Notes under the pieces: model-generated
Told to the model about the DNA's origin: nothing
The model's database searches: none
Seen by the model: the letters and a program-made list of their open reading frames with translations, nothing else
Origin: UMGS1279 sp045577695
GTDB lineage: Bacteria; Bacillota; Clostridia; Oscillospirales; Acutalibacteraceae
Assembly: GCA_045577695.1 (NCBI GenBank)
Contig: JAZNIW010000057.1
Location: forward strand, 1 to 8,098
Direction of reading: 5' to 3'
Length of the DNA: 8,098 nucleotides
Translations under genes and position numbers: made by a program
Shown here: piece by piece, positions 1 to 6,026 of the stretch
Position numbering within the stretch: the first letter of the stretch is position 1
Layout: each line of letters starts with the position of its first letter

Positions 1-60
1 TTAAACGTTTTAGAAACCGTATTTTACATATATTTTCACATCAAAATTCTAATAACAAAC

Positions 61-86
61 AAGCAGCCGCCTAATTGCGACTGCTT
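61..86 (-). terminator. Possible intrinsic terminator hairpin, minus strand
   Basis: AAGCAG and CTGCTT enclose a second short stem, giving a 10-position stem with a 6-base loop. Position 67/80 is a C-A mismatch on the plus strand but a G-U wobble on the minus strand, so the RNA that folds is probably the minus one. The following minus-strand sequence is T-rich (GTTTGTTATT) but not a clean T run. It lies downstream of the tRNA-Lys terminator, so it may catch read-through, or belong to whatever lies beyond the left edge. Bases 1-60 are AT-rich and show no gene. Confidence 0.4.
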
Positions 87-149
87 GCATAAATCTTTTC
101 TGTTTTAACTCTTTACCCCAACTATTGACAAAGAGCCTAAATTTTTCTA

Positions 150-180
150 AAAAAAAGCATCGAGAAAATTCTCGATGCTT
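150..180 (-). terminator. Intrinsic terminator of tRNA-Lys
   Basis: An 11-bp perfect stem (155-165 with 170-180) closes a 4-base loop. On the minus strand it is followed directly by a run of T. It starts at the base next to the CCA end of the tRNA gene, so the primary transcript is very short and must be trimmed at its 3' end. Confidence 0.85.
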
Positions 181-256
181 TGGTGAGCCATCGGAGATTC
201 GAACTCCGGACACCTTGATTAAAAGTCAAGTGCTCTGCCAACTGAGCTAATGGCTC
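181..256 (-). tRNA. tRNA-Lys (anticodon UUU)
   Basis: The minus strand reads as a complete 76-base tRNA with an encoded CCA end. The acceptor stem GAGCCAT pairs with ATGGCTC. The D arm is TAGCTCAGTTGGCAGAGC. The anticodon stem CTTGA/TCAAG closes the loop CTTTTAA, giving anticodon TTT, and the T arm contains GTTCGAATC. It decodes both lysine codons AAA and AAG. It has its own promoter and terminator, so it is a single-gene transcription unit independent of the sigma-factor genes upstream. Confidence 0.97.
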
Positions 257-281
257 GTACACGCTTTCAAGCGACCTAAAT

Positions 282-310
282 ATTATAGCAACCTTGTGGA
301 CGCTTGTCAA
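282..310 (-). promoter_or_regulatory. Consensus SigA-type promoter of tRNA-Lys
   Basis: On the minus strand TTGACA (305-310) is separated by 17 bases from TATAAT (282-287), a full match to the vegetative sigma consensus. Transcription would begin near position 275, about 20 bases before the mature tRNA. A perfect promoter fits a stable RNA gene. Confidence 0.93.
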
Positions 311-389
311 GCATTTTCGAAAAAAAATTGAAAACTGTTATTTTTACTAAAAATCAATTAAAAAGTTATAAATTAATAAAGAAAATAAT

Positions 390-461
390 AAAAAGAGTAT
401 ATTTCGTAACAACCGAACGTAACTAATTGTGCCGACGATAGATACGAAATGCACTCTTTTT
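390..461 (-). terminator. Large stem-loop, probable terminator of the sigma factor/zinc-ribbon unit
   Basis: A 9-bp outer stem (390-398 with 453-461) and an 8-bp inner stem (401-408 with 443-450) are separated by a 2x2 internal loop and close a 34-base loop. On the minus strand the stem ends in ACTCTTTTT followed by ATTATTTTC, which is terminator-like. The large loop is unusual for a plain terminator. It is the second of two consecutive stem-loops after the zinc-ribbon gene. The 257-566 interval contains only the tRNA promoter and these two structures; I see no gene in it. Confidence 0.55.
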
Positions 462-466
462 AAAAA

Positions 467-527
467 TCTGATTTTTCGTCACGGTAACCGATTGGCTACC
501 GCGACAAGAACGACCCGAAAAATCAGA
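467..527 (-). ncRNA. Structured RNA element downstream of zinc-ribbon gene
   Basis: A 12-bp perfect outer stem (467-478 with 516-527) carries an 11-bp inner stem (479-489 with 494-504) capped by a 4-base loop. An 11-base one-sided bulge (505-515) separates them. Two inner positions, 481/502 and 487/496, are A-C mismatches on the plus strand but G-U wobbles on the minus strand. The minus strand is therefore the likely RNA, transcribed from the zinc-ribbon unit. It could be a 3' regulatory structure, a processed small RNA, or the first of two tandem terminators, since a short T run follows it. Confidence 0.5.
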
Positions 528-566
528 AAAAAAGGTCAAGCTGGTCTAAGTACCGGGGAGTAAGCT

Positions 567-845
567 TTAGGCCTCTTCCTTCATCTTAGCGAAGCATTCA
601 CTGCAATAAACCGGACGGTCATCGCGGGGAGCAAAAGGAATTTTTGCTACGCCACCGCAAGCAGCGCAAGTGGCTTCATGCATCTCTCTTGGAGCGCGAC
701 CGGCATTTTTGCGAGCGTCACGGCAAGCTTTGCAGCGTTGCGGCTCATTCACAAAACCCTTCGACTCATAGAATTCTTGCTCACCGGCAGTGAACACAAA
801 TTCTGCTCCGCAGTCTTTGCATACGAGTGTCTTGTCTTCAAACAT
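567..845 (-). CDS. Double zinc-ribbon protein (CxxC-x17-CxxC family)
   Basis: This 92-residue protein carries two four-cysteine metal sites. The first is C9xxC12 with C38xxC41, matching the probable zinc-ribbon domain found at the N-terminus of many small Clostridial proteins. The second is C60AAC63, exactly 17 residues, then C81SEC84, which is the CxxC-x17-CxxC domain and includes the characteristic IPFAPRDDRPVYC stretch. Residues 42-58 form a basic linker. The start is supported by GAGG at 854-857, about 8 bases before the ATG. It lies 105 bases downstream of the SigH-like gene with no clear promoter between them, so the two are probably co-transcribed. No biochemical role is established for the family; zinc binding, perhaps with nucleic-acid contact, is an inference from fold and charge. 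Confidence 0.88.
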   Translation of the reverse strand: MFEDKTLVCKDCGAEFVFTAGEQEFYESKGFVNEPQRCKACRDARKNAGRAPREMHEATCAACGGVAKIPFAPRDDRPVYCSECFAKMKEEA

Positions 846-874
846 GTTTTGTACCTCACTTGAAATGGTATTTT

Positions 875-938
875 ACCCCGAGACGGAATCGCACCGACAT
901 CTTTGTTTCCAACGCTTTTCTGTTAAGCTACCAAGGGC
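875..938 (-). pseudogene. Decayed tRNA-like remnant
   Basis: The minus strand shows tRNA hallmarks in the right order. A GCCCTTG 5' segment can pair imperfectly with TCGGGGT at the 3' end. A D-arm-like TAGCTT...AAGC follows, then a variable/T-arm-like segment containing GTCGG, TGCGATT and CCGTC. The span is about 64 bases, short of the usual 72-73. The anticodon arm is too short to form a 5-7-5 stem-loop, the GG of the D-loop is absent and T55 is replaced. It resembles a tRNA that lost several bases in the anticodon and T arms. It sits between the SigH-like and zinc-ribbon genes. It could instead be an unrelated structured spacer. Confidence 0.4.
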
Positions 939-950
939 ATATAAAACGCA

Positions 951-1520
951 TCAGCGTAATTTACGACGAATACGCTGTAATGCGTTATCAACGGTTTTTT
1001 TCTCCACGCGGAGGGTATCAGCAATGCTCTTATAATCCCACCCTAATAGGTAATAATATAAAACATCTCGCTCCGTTTCAGATAGTTCTTCTATTAAACG
1101 CTTTTTTAATCGATAAAATTCTTCTTTTGCAATAACCTCAGCTTCCGTATTATCCGGTGCAGGTAACTGAAACAGAGATTCATCGGTGCAAATCACCGTA
1201 TGGTACGAGAAATTCTTTTTTTGATGTGACTTACGAAGTATGGCAATAAGCATCCTTCGCATACAGGTGTAACAAAAAGTGGAAAAAGAAGCACTTTGAA
1301 AATCAAACACGTGAATGGCTGTGAAAAACCCAATGGTAGCTTCTTGTACCAAATCTTCCGCATCGGTGCCAAGTCCCTGAAATGGATACACCATAGTACG
1401 AATTTTTGGAAGATAACGTTCGTATAAATTGACAAAGGCTTGGTCATCCCCATTACGGATGGCGCGAACCAATTCTTCATCCGACCGATGGGCTAGATTT
1501 TGCAGCAAAAACTCATTCAT
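951..1520 (-). CDS. SigH-like sigma-70 family RNA polymerase sigma factor
   Basis: From the ATG at 1520 the protein has 189 residues and directs RNA polymerase to alternative promoters. Region 2 (about 14-100) contains DLVQEATIGFFTAI, the core-binding and -10 recognition segment. Region 4 (about 140-189) contains LSETERDVLYYYLLGWDYKSI followed by the helix-turn-helix end TVDNALQRIRRKL. That end is very close to the NALQRVKRKL of Bacillus SigH (Spo0H), so I place it in the SigH branch rather than with ECF factors. It ends sharply after region 4 and is slightly shorter than Bacillus SigH. A GTG at 1538 is in frame, but AAGGG at 1527-1531 lies 6 bases before the ATG and favours 1520. A consensus promoter lies just upstream. 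In sporulating Clostridia SigH acts at sporulation entry; whether this organism sporulates cannot be seen here. Confidence 0.9.
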   Translation of the reverse strand: MNEFLLQNLAHRSDEELVRAIRNGDDQAFVNLYERYLPKIRTMVYPFQGLGTDAEDLVQEATIGFFTAIHVFDFQSASFSTFCYTCMRRMLIAILRKSHQKKNFSYHTVICTDESLFQLPAPDNTEAEVIAKEEFYRLKKRLIEELSETERDVLYYYLLGWDYKSIADTLRVEKKTVDNALQRIRRKLR

Positions 1521-1559
1521 AATGAACCCTTTTTTCACAAAAGCACAAAACTTTTGTTT

Positions 1560-1588
1560 ATTGTACTATATTTTAACGTCAATGTCAA
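1560..1588 (-). promoter_or_regulatory. SigA-type promoter of the SigH-like gene
   Basis: On the minus strand TTGACA (1583-1588), a 17-base spacer and TACAAT (1560-1565) lie upstream of the sigma-factor start. Transcription would begin near 1553, within a 7-bp inverted repeat (1537-1543 with 1551-1557) that could be an operator or a leader hairpin. It faces the mutase promoter 36 bases away. Confidence 0.85.
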
Positions 1589-1623
1589 GTAAAATCTTAC
1601 GATTTATATAAAAATTTACTTGG

Positions 1624-1652
1624 TTGACAGATGGTAAAAAATAGGTTATGAT
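1624..1652 (+). promoter_or_regulatory. SigA-type promoter of the phospho-sugar mutase
   Basis: TTGACA (1624-1629), a 17-base spacer and TATGAT (1647-1652) precede the mutase gene, with initiation expected near 1659. It is divergent from the sigma-factor promoter, and the two -35 boxes are 36 bases apart. Confidence 0.88.
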
Positions 1653-1668
1653 TAAATTAACACTTTAT

Positions 1669-1673
1669 GGAGG
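1669..1673 (+). promoter_or_regulatory. Ribosome binding site that decides the mutase start
   Basis: GGAGG lies 8 bases before the ATG at 1682. An in-frame ATG at 1667 overlaps this site and cannot use it, so the longer reading adds five spurious residues. A second ATG at 1685 is also possible. Confidence 0.85.
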
Positions 1674-1681
1674 TAAATATT

Positions 1682-3391
1682 ATGATGCAAGAGTACAAAA
1701 GATGGTTAGAACGTGCTTCGGCAGATACAGATTTGATTGAAGAACTTCAATCTATCGCCGGGAACGAAGATGAAATCAATGACCGTTTTTATAAGGATTT
1801 GGAATTTGGTACTGCCGGTTTGCGCGGTGTTATCGGTGCCGGAACCAACCGTATGAATATTTACACCGTTGGCATAGCCACCCAAGGAATTGCCGATTAT
1901 GTGAATTCAGTTACTCAAAACGGCAAGGTTGCCATTGCATATGATAGCCGAATTAAATCGGATTTATTCGCCAAACATGCTGCATCTATTTTTGCTGCCA
2001 ACGGCGTTACCGTTTACCTCTATCCGGAACTGGCCCCAACCCCAATGCTTTCCTTTGCCGTTCGTTATTTGAAGTGCGATGCCGGCGCTGTTTTAACGGC
2101 CAGCCATAATCCTTCCAAATACAATGGCTACAAAGCTTACGGCAGTGACGGTTGCCAATTGGGATTGAAAGAAAGCGAATATGTTCTTTCGATGATAAAA
2201 AAGGTAGATATTTTTGACGGGGTAAAAACCTGCGATTTTGAACAAGCCGTTCAAGAGGGTAAAATTATTTACATCAAAGACGAGGTTGTCAATGCCTATT
2301 TAGATGCAGTGCAAAGTCAATCGCTGGCCGATGATAGCTATAACTTAAAAGACCTCAAGGTTGTTTACACTCCCTTGCACGGCGCCGGTAATAAACCGGT
2401 ACGAGCAATTTTAAATCGCATTGGCGTGGAAAACGTCACGGTGGTAAAAGAACAAGAACTACCGGACGGAAATTTCCCGACTGCCCCCTACCCCAATCCG
2501 GAAATTCGTCAAGCCTTCGAATGTGCATTAAAACTTACCGAAACTGTCCATCCCGACCTTTTGTTGGCAACCGACCCCGATAGCGATCGTGTCGGCATTG
2601 CTGTTTTGCACCAAGAAGAATACAAATTGATGAGCGGAAATGACGTCGGTGCTTTATTATTGAACTATCTCCTCTCACGCCGCAAGGAATCCGGCACTTT
2701 ACCCAACCACCCCATTGCTGTAAAGACCATTGTTTCCACTAATTTGGCCAATGCTATTGCGGCCGATTACGGTTGCGACTTGAAAGAGGTATTAACCGGC
2801 TTTAAATTCATCGGCGAACAAATTCTTCTCTTGGAACAGAAAAACGAAGAAGAACGCTTTGTGTTTGGCTTTGAAGAAAGTTACGGCTATTTGGCCGGCA
2901 GTGCAGTACGTGATAAAGATGCTGTAGTTGCTTCGATGCTTATTTGTGAAATGTGTGCGTATTATAAAGGAAAAGGCAAAACCTTAATTGAAGTATTGGA
3001 TTCGCTTTATCAAAAATACGGCTACTATTACAGTTGTCAAAAGAGCTACACCTGCGAAGGACAGGATGGTATGGCAAAAATTTCCAATGCGATGGCCTAT
3101 TTGCGAGCTAATTTACCGAAAGAAATTGCCGGCCTGAACACAACCGCTTTCTTAGATTATAACAGCTCGGTAGAAACCGATGTAGCCACCGGTAACACCA
3201 CCGAAATCAAACTGCCTAAATCCGATGTATTGTGCTATCGCTTATCCGGTGGAGCACAAGTAATTGTTCGCCCCTCCGGTACTGAGCCAAAAATTAAATT
3301 GTATATTTCGGCTATTGGCAACAATCTGGCCGAAGCTGTTTCCCTTTCGGATACTATTATTGCCTATATGGAAAAGTTATTAAACTTATAA
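1682..3391 (+). CDS. Phospho-sugar mutase (alpha-phosphoglucomutase/phosphomannomutase type)
   Basis: This complete 569-residue cytosolic enzyme of the alpha-D-phosphohexomutase superfamily interconverts sugar 1-phosphate and 6-phosphate, linking glycolytic glucose-6-P to nucleotide-sugar and cell-envelope synthesis. All four signature sites are present. TASHNPSKYNG (139-149) carries the phosphoserine at S141. The magnesium loop DPDSDR (298-303) has D298, D300 and D302. The sugar-binding loop is FGFEESYG (395-402), and the phosphate-binding loop is RPSGTEPK (530-537). GTAGLRG near residue 43 is the usual N-terminal motif. The length matches Firmicute PgcA-type phosphoglucomutases (about 565-580) rather than the 450-residue GlmM/ManB group, so glucose-phosphate is the best guess. 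Mannose-phosphate and pentose-phosphate activity are not excluded. It is a single-gene unit with its own promoter and terminator. Confidence 0.95.
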   Translation: MMQEYKRWLERASADTDLIEELQSIAGNEDEINDRFYKDLEFGTAGLRGVIGAGTNRMNIYTVGIATQGIADYVNSVTQNGKVAIAYDSRIKSDLFAKHAASIFAANGVTVYLYPELAPTPMLSFAVRYLKCDAGAVLTASHNPSKYNGYKAYGSDGCQLGLKESEYVLSMIKKVDIFDGVKTCDFEQAVQEGKIIYIKDEVVNAYLDAVQSQSLADDSYNLKDLKVVYTPLHGAGNKPVRAILNRIGVENVTVVKEQELPDGNFPTAPYPNPEIRQAFECALKLTETVHPDLLLATDPDSDRVGIAVLHQEEYKLMSGNDVGALLLNYLLSRRKESGTLPNHPIAVKTIVSTNLANAIAADYGCDLKEVLTGFKFIGEQILLLEQKNEEERFVFGFEESYGYLAGSAVRDKDAVVASMLICEMCAYYKGKGKTLIEVLDSLYQKYGYYYSCQKSYTCEGQDGMAKISNAMAYLRANLPKEIAGLNTTAFLDYNSSVETDVATGNTTEIKLPKSDVLCYRLSGGAQVIVRPSGTEPKIKLYISAIGNNLAEAVSLSDTIIAYMEKLLNL

Positions 3392-3400
3392 AACAAAACG

Positions 3401-3444
3401 ATAAACAGAACACCCCGTCCGTTCGGACGGGGTGTTCTGTTTAT
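3401..3444. terminator. Bidirectional intrinsic terminator
   Basis: A perfect 20-bp stem (3401-3420 with 3425-3444) closes a 4-base GTTC loop with a GC-rich top. It lies between the convergent mutase and antiporter genes, 9 bases after the mutase stop and 20 bases beyond the antiporter stop. Both flanks are moderately T-rich in the outgoing direction, so it probably ends both transcripts. Confidence 0.88.
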
Positions 3445-3464
3445 CCATTTGATGAATATCACTG

Positions 3465-4799
3465 CTATTCGGTTTTAGAGGTTTTCGTTTCTGAAGCTGC
3501 CAAAGATTTGGCAGTTTCCAATTTGGTCTGACGGCGCTCTTTAACCTCAACCGGAATCGGCTGAATTTCACCGGCAGCGGTCATTGCACAACGGGTAAGA
3601 ATGGGGCCAACCAATTCATAAATCAGGACTGCAAAAAGGGTGATGTTGCGAATCAAAACGCCTTGTTGACCTAACTGCATAGCCGTGGCACACATACCAA
3701 GGGCCACACCGGCTTGGGGGAACAAAGTAATTCCCAAATACTTACAAATATTAGGAGAACACCGAGTGATTTTTGCGCTGAACGATGTACCGAAATATTT
3801 ACCCACACAGCGGGAGAGAATATAAATTAAACCAATAACAAAAATGGCTGCATCAACAAAACAACTCAACTCGAGCTCAGCGCCACTGATCACAAAAAAC
3901 AAAGCGAAAAGCGGCGAGGTCCAACGGTCAGCCGACGCCATTAAATCGTGGGACAAGGGACACGTGTTACAGAAAATCGTACCCATCATCATACATACCA
4001 AAAGCGATGAGAATTGAATATGCACCGCTCCAATATGAAAATCTAACATAGAAATTGAAGCCGTTAAAAAGACAAAGCCAATCGACAGATTCAATCGGTT
4101 GGTATTGGAGTTATAGAGTTTTTCCAACTGGGTTAAAATCCATCCCATCACTGCCCCCAGCGCCAAGGAGCAAGCGATTTCAATCATAGGATTGAGCAAA
4201 ATGGAAATTAAATCCACTTTACCGTAAACCAAAGTTTTAGCAATACCGAAGGAAACGGCAAAAACAACCAAACCGACCGCATCGTCCAAAGCAACAATAG
4301 GTAGCAATAATTTGGTAAGCGGTCCCTTTGCCTTGTATTGACGAACTACCATTAAGGTGGCCGCCGGTGCAGTAGCTGTCGCAATGGCACCCAGTGTTAT
4401 CAGTTGTGGTACGGTTAATTTGTCCGGCATAATAAAATGCACCGCTAACAAGGATAAATCCACCACTACGGTGGCGGTTAGTGCTTGAAAAATGCCAATC
4501 ACAAAAGCTTGTTTTCCGGTTTTTTTCAGATCCGAAAGACGGAATTCGTTGCCGATAGAAAAGGCAATAAAGCCAAGTGCTACCTCAGAGATAAGAGATA
4601 AGCCGGAAACCTCTTCCATAGTGGAAAAGCCAATACCTTTCAGCCCCAATGCTCCAATGCAATACGGTCCGATGAGAACGCCGGCAATGAGATACGCTGT
4701 AACCGAAGGAAGTTTAAAGGGTTTGAATAAGCGAGTCATCAAAAGTCCGGCCAACAAAGCAACCGAAATCGACAATAATGTACTCATAAAAGGGGTCAT
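3465..4799 (-). CDS. Cation:proton antiporter, CPA2 / Na+/H+ exchanger family
   Basis: This 444-residue polytopic inner-membrane protein has about 12-13 hydrophobic helices, beginning with SVALLAGLL near residue 12. The family exchanges Na+ or K+ for protons, for pH and salt balance. Family traits visible are the N-terminal LPSVTAYLIAGVLIGP (30-45), a TATAPAATLMVVRQY segment (141-155) in the unwound-helix region, and the paired acidic residues D172-D173 in VALDDAVGLV, the likely ion-binding site. The tail (about 408-444) is hydrophilic and charged and has no KTN/RCK nucleotide-binding domain, unlike full-length KefB/KefC. ATG 4799 is used although no clear ribosome binding site precedes it; an in-frame ATG at 4787 is the alternative. 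The transported ion cannot be told from sequence. Confidence 0.93.
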   Translation of the reverse strand: MTPFMSTLLSISVALLAGLLMTRLFKPFKLPSVTAYLIAGVLIGPYCIGALGLKGIGFSTMEEVSGLSLISEVALGFIAFSIGNEFRLSDLKKTGKQAFVIGIFQALTATVVVDLSLLAVHFIMPDKLTVPQLITLGAIATATAPAATLMVVRQYKAKGPLTKLLLPIVALDDAVGLVVFAVSFGIAKTLVYGKVDLISILLNPMIEIACSLALGAVMGWILTQLEKLYNSNTNRLNLSIGFVFLTASISMLDFHIGAVHIQFSSLLVCMMMGTIFCNTCPLSHDLMASADRWTSPLFALFFVISGAELELSCFVDAAIFVIGLIYILSRCVGKYFGTSFSAKITRCSPNICKYLGITLFPQAGVALGMCATAMQLGQQGVLIRNITLFAVLIYELVGPILTRCAMTAAGEIQPIPVEVKERRQTKLETAKSLAASETKTSKTE

Positions 4800-4845
4800 C
4801 TTCTTTCAAATAGAAATGGATTACATAAAAAAATCGTACCTAGGT

Positions 4846-4874
4846 ATCATAACACTTTTGTCATCTTTTGTCAA
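4846..4874 (-). promoter_or_regulatory. SigA-type promoter of the antiporter, with palindrome at the start point
   Basis: On the minus strand TTGACA (4869-4874), 17 bases, then TATGAT (4846-4851). The perfect 10-base palindrome TACCTAGGTA (4837-4846) overlaps the edge of the -10 box and covers the expected start point near 4839. That is a position where a repressor could act. Confidence 0.87.
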
Positions 4875-4884
4875 TAAAAAATAG

Positions 4885-5055
4885 AGGCTTTTGCAGATAT
4901 TAGCGCGAAAATCACCCAAACACTTTATTGGATTCAAAAAGGAGTTGTATTTTTTATATATATTGCTTACGCGAAATAAAATAAGGCTTATACCTTATAT
5001 CCCATTCCTATGACAAATGTGTATCAAACGTCGAGCAAAAAATAAATATCATTGC
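4885..5055. other. Intergenic interval without a convincing gene
   Basis: This AT-rich stretch lies between the antiporter promoter and the terminator of the membrane-protein gene. It contains one small inverted repeat, ATAAGG-CTTATA-CCTTAT (4981-4998). An AGGAG at about 4940 on the plus strand is followed by no ATG-started reading frame. I see no RNA gene. It marks the point where GC content falls and accessory-looking genes begin. Confidence 0.5.
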
Positions 5056-5084
5056 AAAACTCCAAGCCTTAGACTTGGAGTTTT
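5056..5084 (-). terminator. Intrinsic terminator after the membrane-protein gene
   Basis: An 11-bp perfect stem (5056-5066 with 5074-5084) closes a 7-base loop. On the minus strand it ends in GGAGTTTT, 27 bases after the stop codon at 5111. The plus strand has an equally good T run, so it could act in both directions. Confidence 0.78.
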
Positions 5085-5110
5085 TAATCATCGATAATAT
5101 AGTAATTTGC

Positions 5111-5950
5111 TTAAATTAATCTCATTTTCTTTGCAACAATCTCGCCATCGACCTCTATATAAGAGTAGGCTTTTCCATCAAAGCCTACCTCAATTGTGTG
5201 CCCGTCAATCTGTGCGTTAAGAGAATGGCGAAATTCGAACAACGCTTCCATTTCATCATACACTTTTCCGTCAATCACAAGTTCGTTAACCCTTTTTACT
5301 CTACGATACGTAACTGTATGCCCCAGCACATCGGCTTCCAGCAGGATTCTCGACTTTACATTGGATTCAGCCATCCTAATCATTTCCGAATTTTGATCAT
5401 TTTCTACAATCTTCTCGGTCTGTTCAGCTTCGGGGACTGTAACTTCTTCTTCCGTCAGTTTTTTGAGTTTAGAAGAAGCATTTATGCCCATAGCAAGTGA
5501 AACAATAACCCACACGTGGAAAGCAATGTCGATAATGCTATCGAACTGAAATCCAACAAAAGCAAACATACCAACCGTATCGATTGCAAAGAAAACCAGA
5601 GCAAAAATAAGCCAACCGGATTTGTTGTTTTTAGAGAAAATCCAACTAATAACATAAAGAGTTATTATAATTGCAGCGATTGCCAGGCAAACCGCAAAAA
5701 CAGACGAATCTAAAAAACCAATAACATCCTCGCCGTAATACTCAGCAGGATACATACCGCAAAGGATCATCCCTAAATTAACCAACGCATAAGGAATGTA
5801 GGCCGAAAATAAAAAATATGTATTGCTCTGAGTAATAAGAAGTATAAGATTTATTACCGAAAATGCAATGACGAGCAAAAGGTTAGATCGCGAATTTTTG
5901 TATCTTGTTTCTAAAATCTGTCGATTTGATAAATTCTTCTGTGTTGACAT
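5111..5950 (-). CDS. Uncharacterised five-helix membrane protein
   Basis: The protein has 279 residues. A short polar N-terminus with the basic segment RYKNSRSN (16-23) leads into about five hydrophobic helices near 23-40, 46-66, 84-105, 112-134 and 138-156. An acidic linker follows (165-195), then a soluble C-terminal domain (about 200-279) that looks all-beta, with alternating short strands such as NELVIDGKVYDE and HTIEVGFDGK. The N-terminal part resembles a widespread, unnamed Clostridial membrane-protein family with the segment NTYFLFSAYIPYALVNLGM. No catalytic motif is visible. GGAGG at 5957-5961 lies 6 bases before the ATG, a firm start, and the gene has its own promoter and terminator. 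A role in sensing or envelope function would be a guess. Confidence 0.75.
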   Translation of the reverse strand: MSTQKNLSNRQILETRYKNSRSNLLLVIAFSVINLILLITQSNTYFLFSAYIPYALVNLGMILCGMYPAEYYGEDVIGFLDSSVFAVCLAIAAIIITLYVISWIFSKNNKSGWLIFALVFFAIDTVGMFAFVGFQFDSIIDIAFHVWVIVSLAMGINASSKLKKLTEEEVTVPEAEQTEKIVENDQNSEMIRMAESNVKSRILLEADVLGHTVTYRRVKRVNELVIDGKVYDEMEALFEFRHSLNAQIDGHTIEVGFDGKAYSYIEVDGEIVAKKMRLI

Positions 5951-5989
5951 AAGAATCCTCCTTTAAATGTTAATACAAGAATTTTGTCC

Positions 5990-6018
5990 ATTATAACAAA
6001 CAGAATCTTAAAAATCAA
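5990..6018 (-). promoter_or_regulatory. Promoter of the five-helix membrane-protein gene
   Basis: On the minus strand TTGATT (6013-6018), a 17-base spacer and TATAAT (5990-5995). It begins within 10 bases after the stop codon of the lipoprotein gene, so the membrane protein can be expressed independently even though the two genes are only 76 bases apart. Confidence 0.7.
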
Positions 6019-6026
6019 TAAGTCAT

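Noticed and set aside
875..905. Cobalamin-riboswitch-like core GGTGCGATTCC on the minus strand
   Set aside because: The rest of the B12-box consensus (GCxG...GCxACTG) is missing, and the surrounding D-arm-like and T-arm-like order fits a tRNA remnant better. The downstream gene also has no link to cobalamin.
678..1135. Plus-strand reading frames opposite the zinc-ribbon and sigma-factor genes
   Set aside because: They are the complement of well-supported minus-strand genes, lack ribosome binding sites and show no recognisable domains.
1667..1681. Longer start for the phospho-sugar mutase at 1667
   Set aside because: That ATG overlaps the GGAGG ribosome binding site itself and has no site of its own.
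4940..5031. Small plus-strand peptide after an AGGAG site
   Set aside because: There is no ATG at a suitable distance; the only candidate begins with TTG, gives about 17 codons and has no promoter.
5196..5713. Plus-strand reading frames opposite the five-helix membrane protein
   Set aside because: They are antisense shadows with no start signals or domain features.
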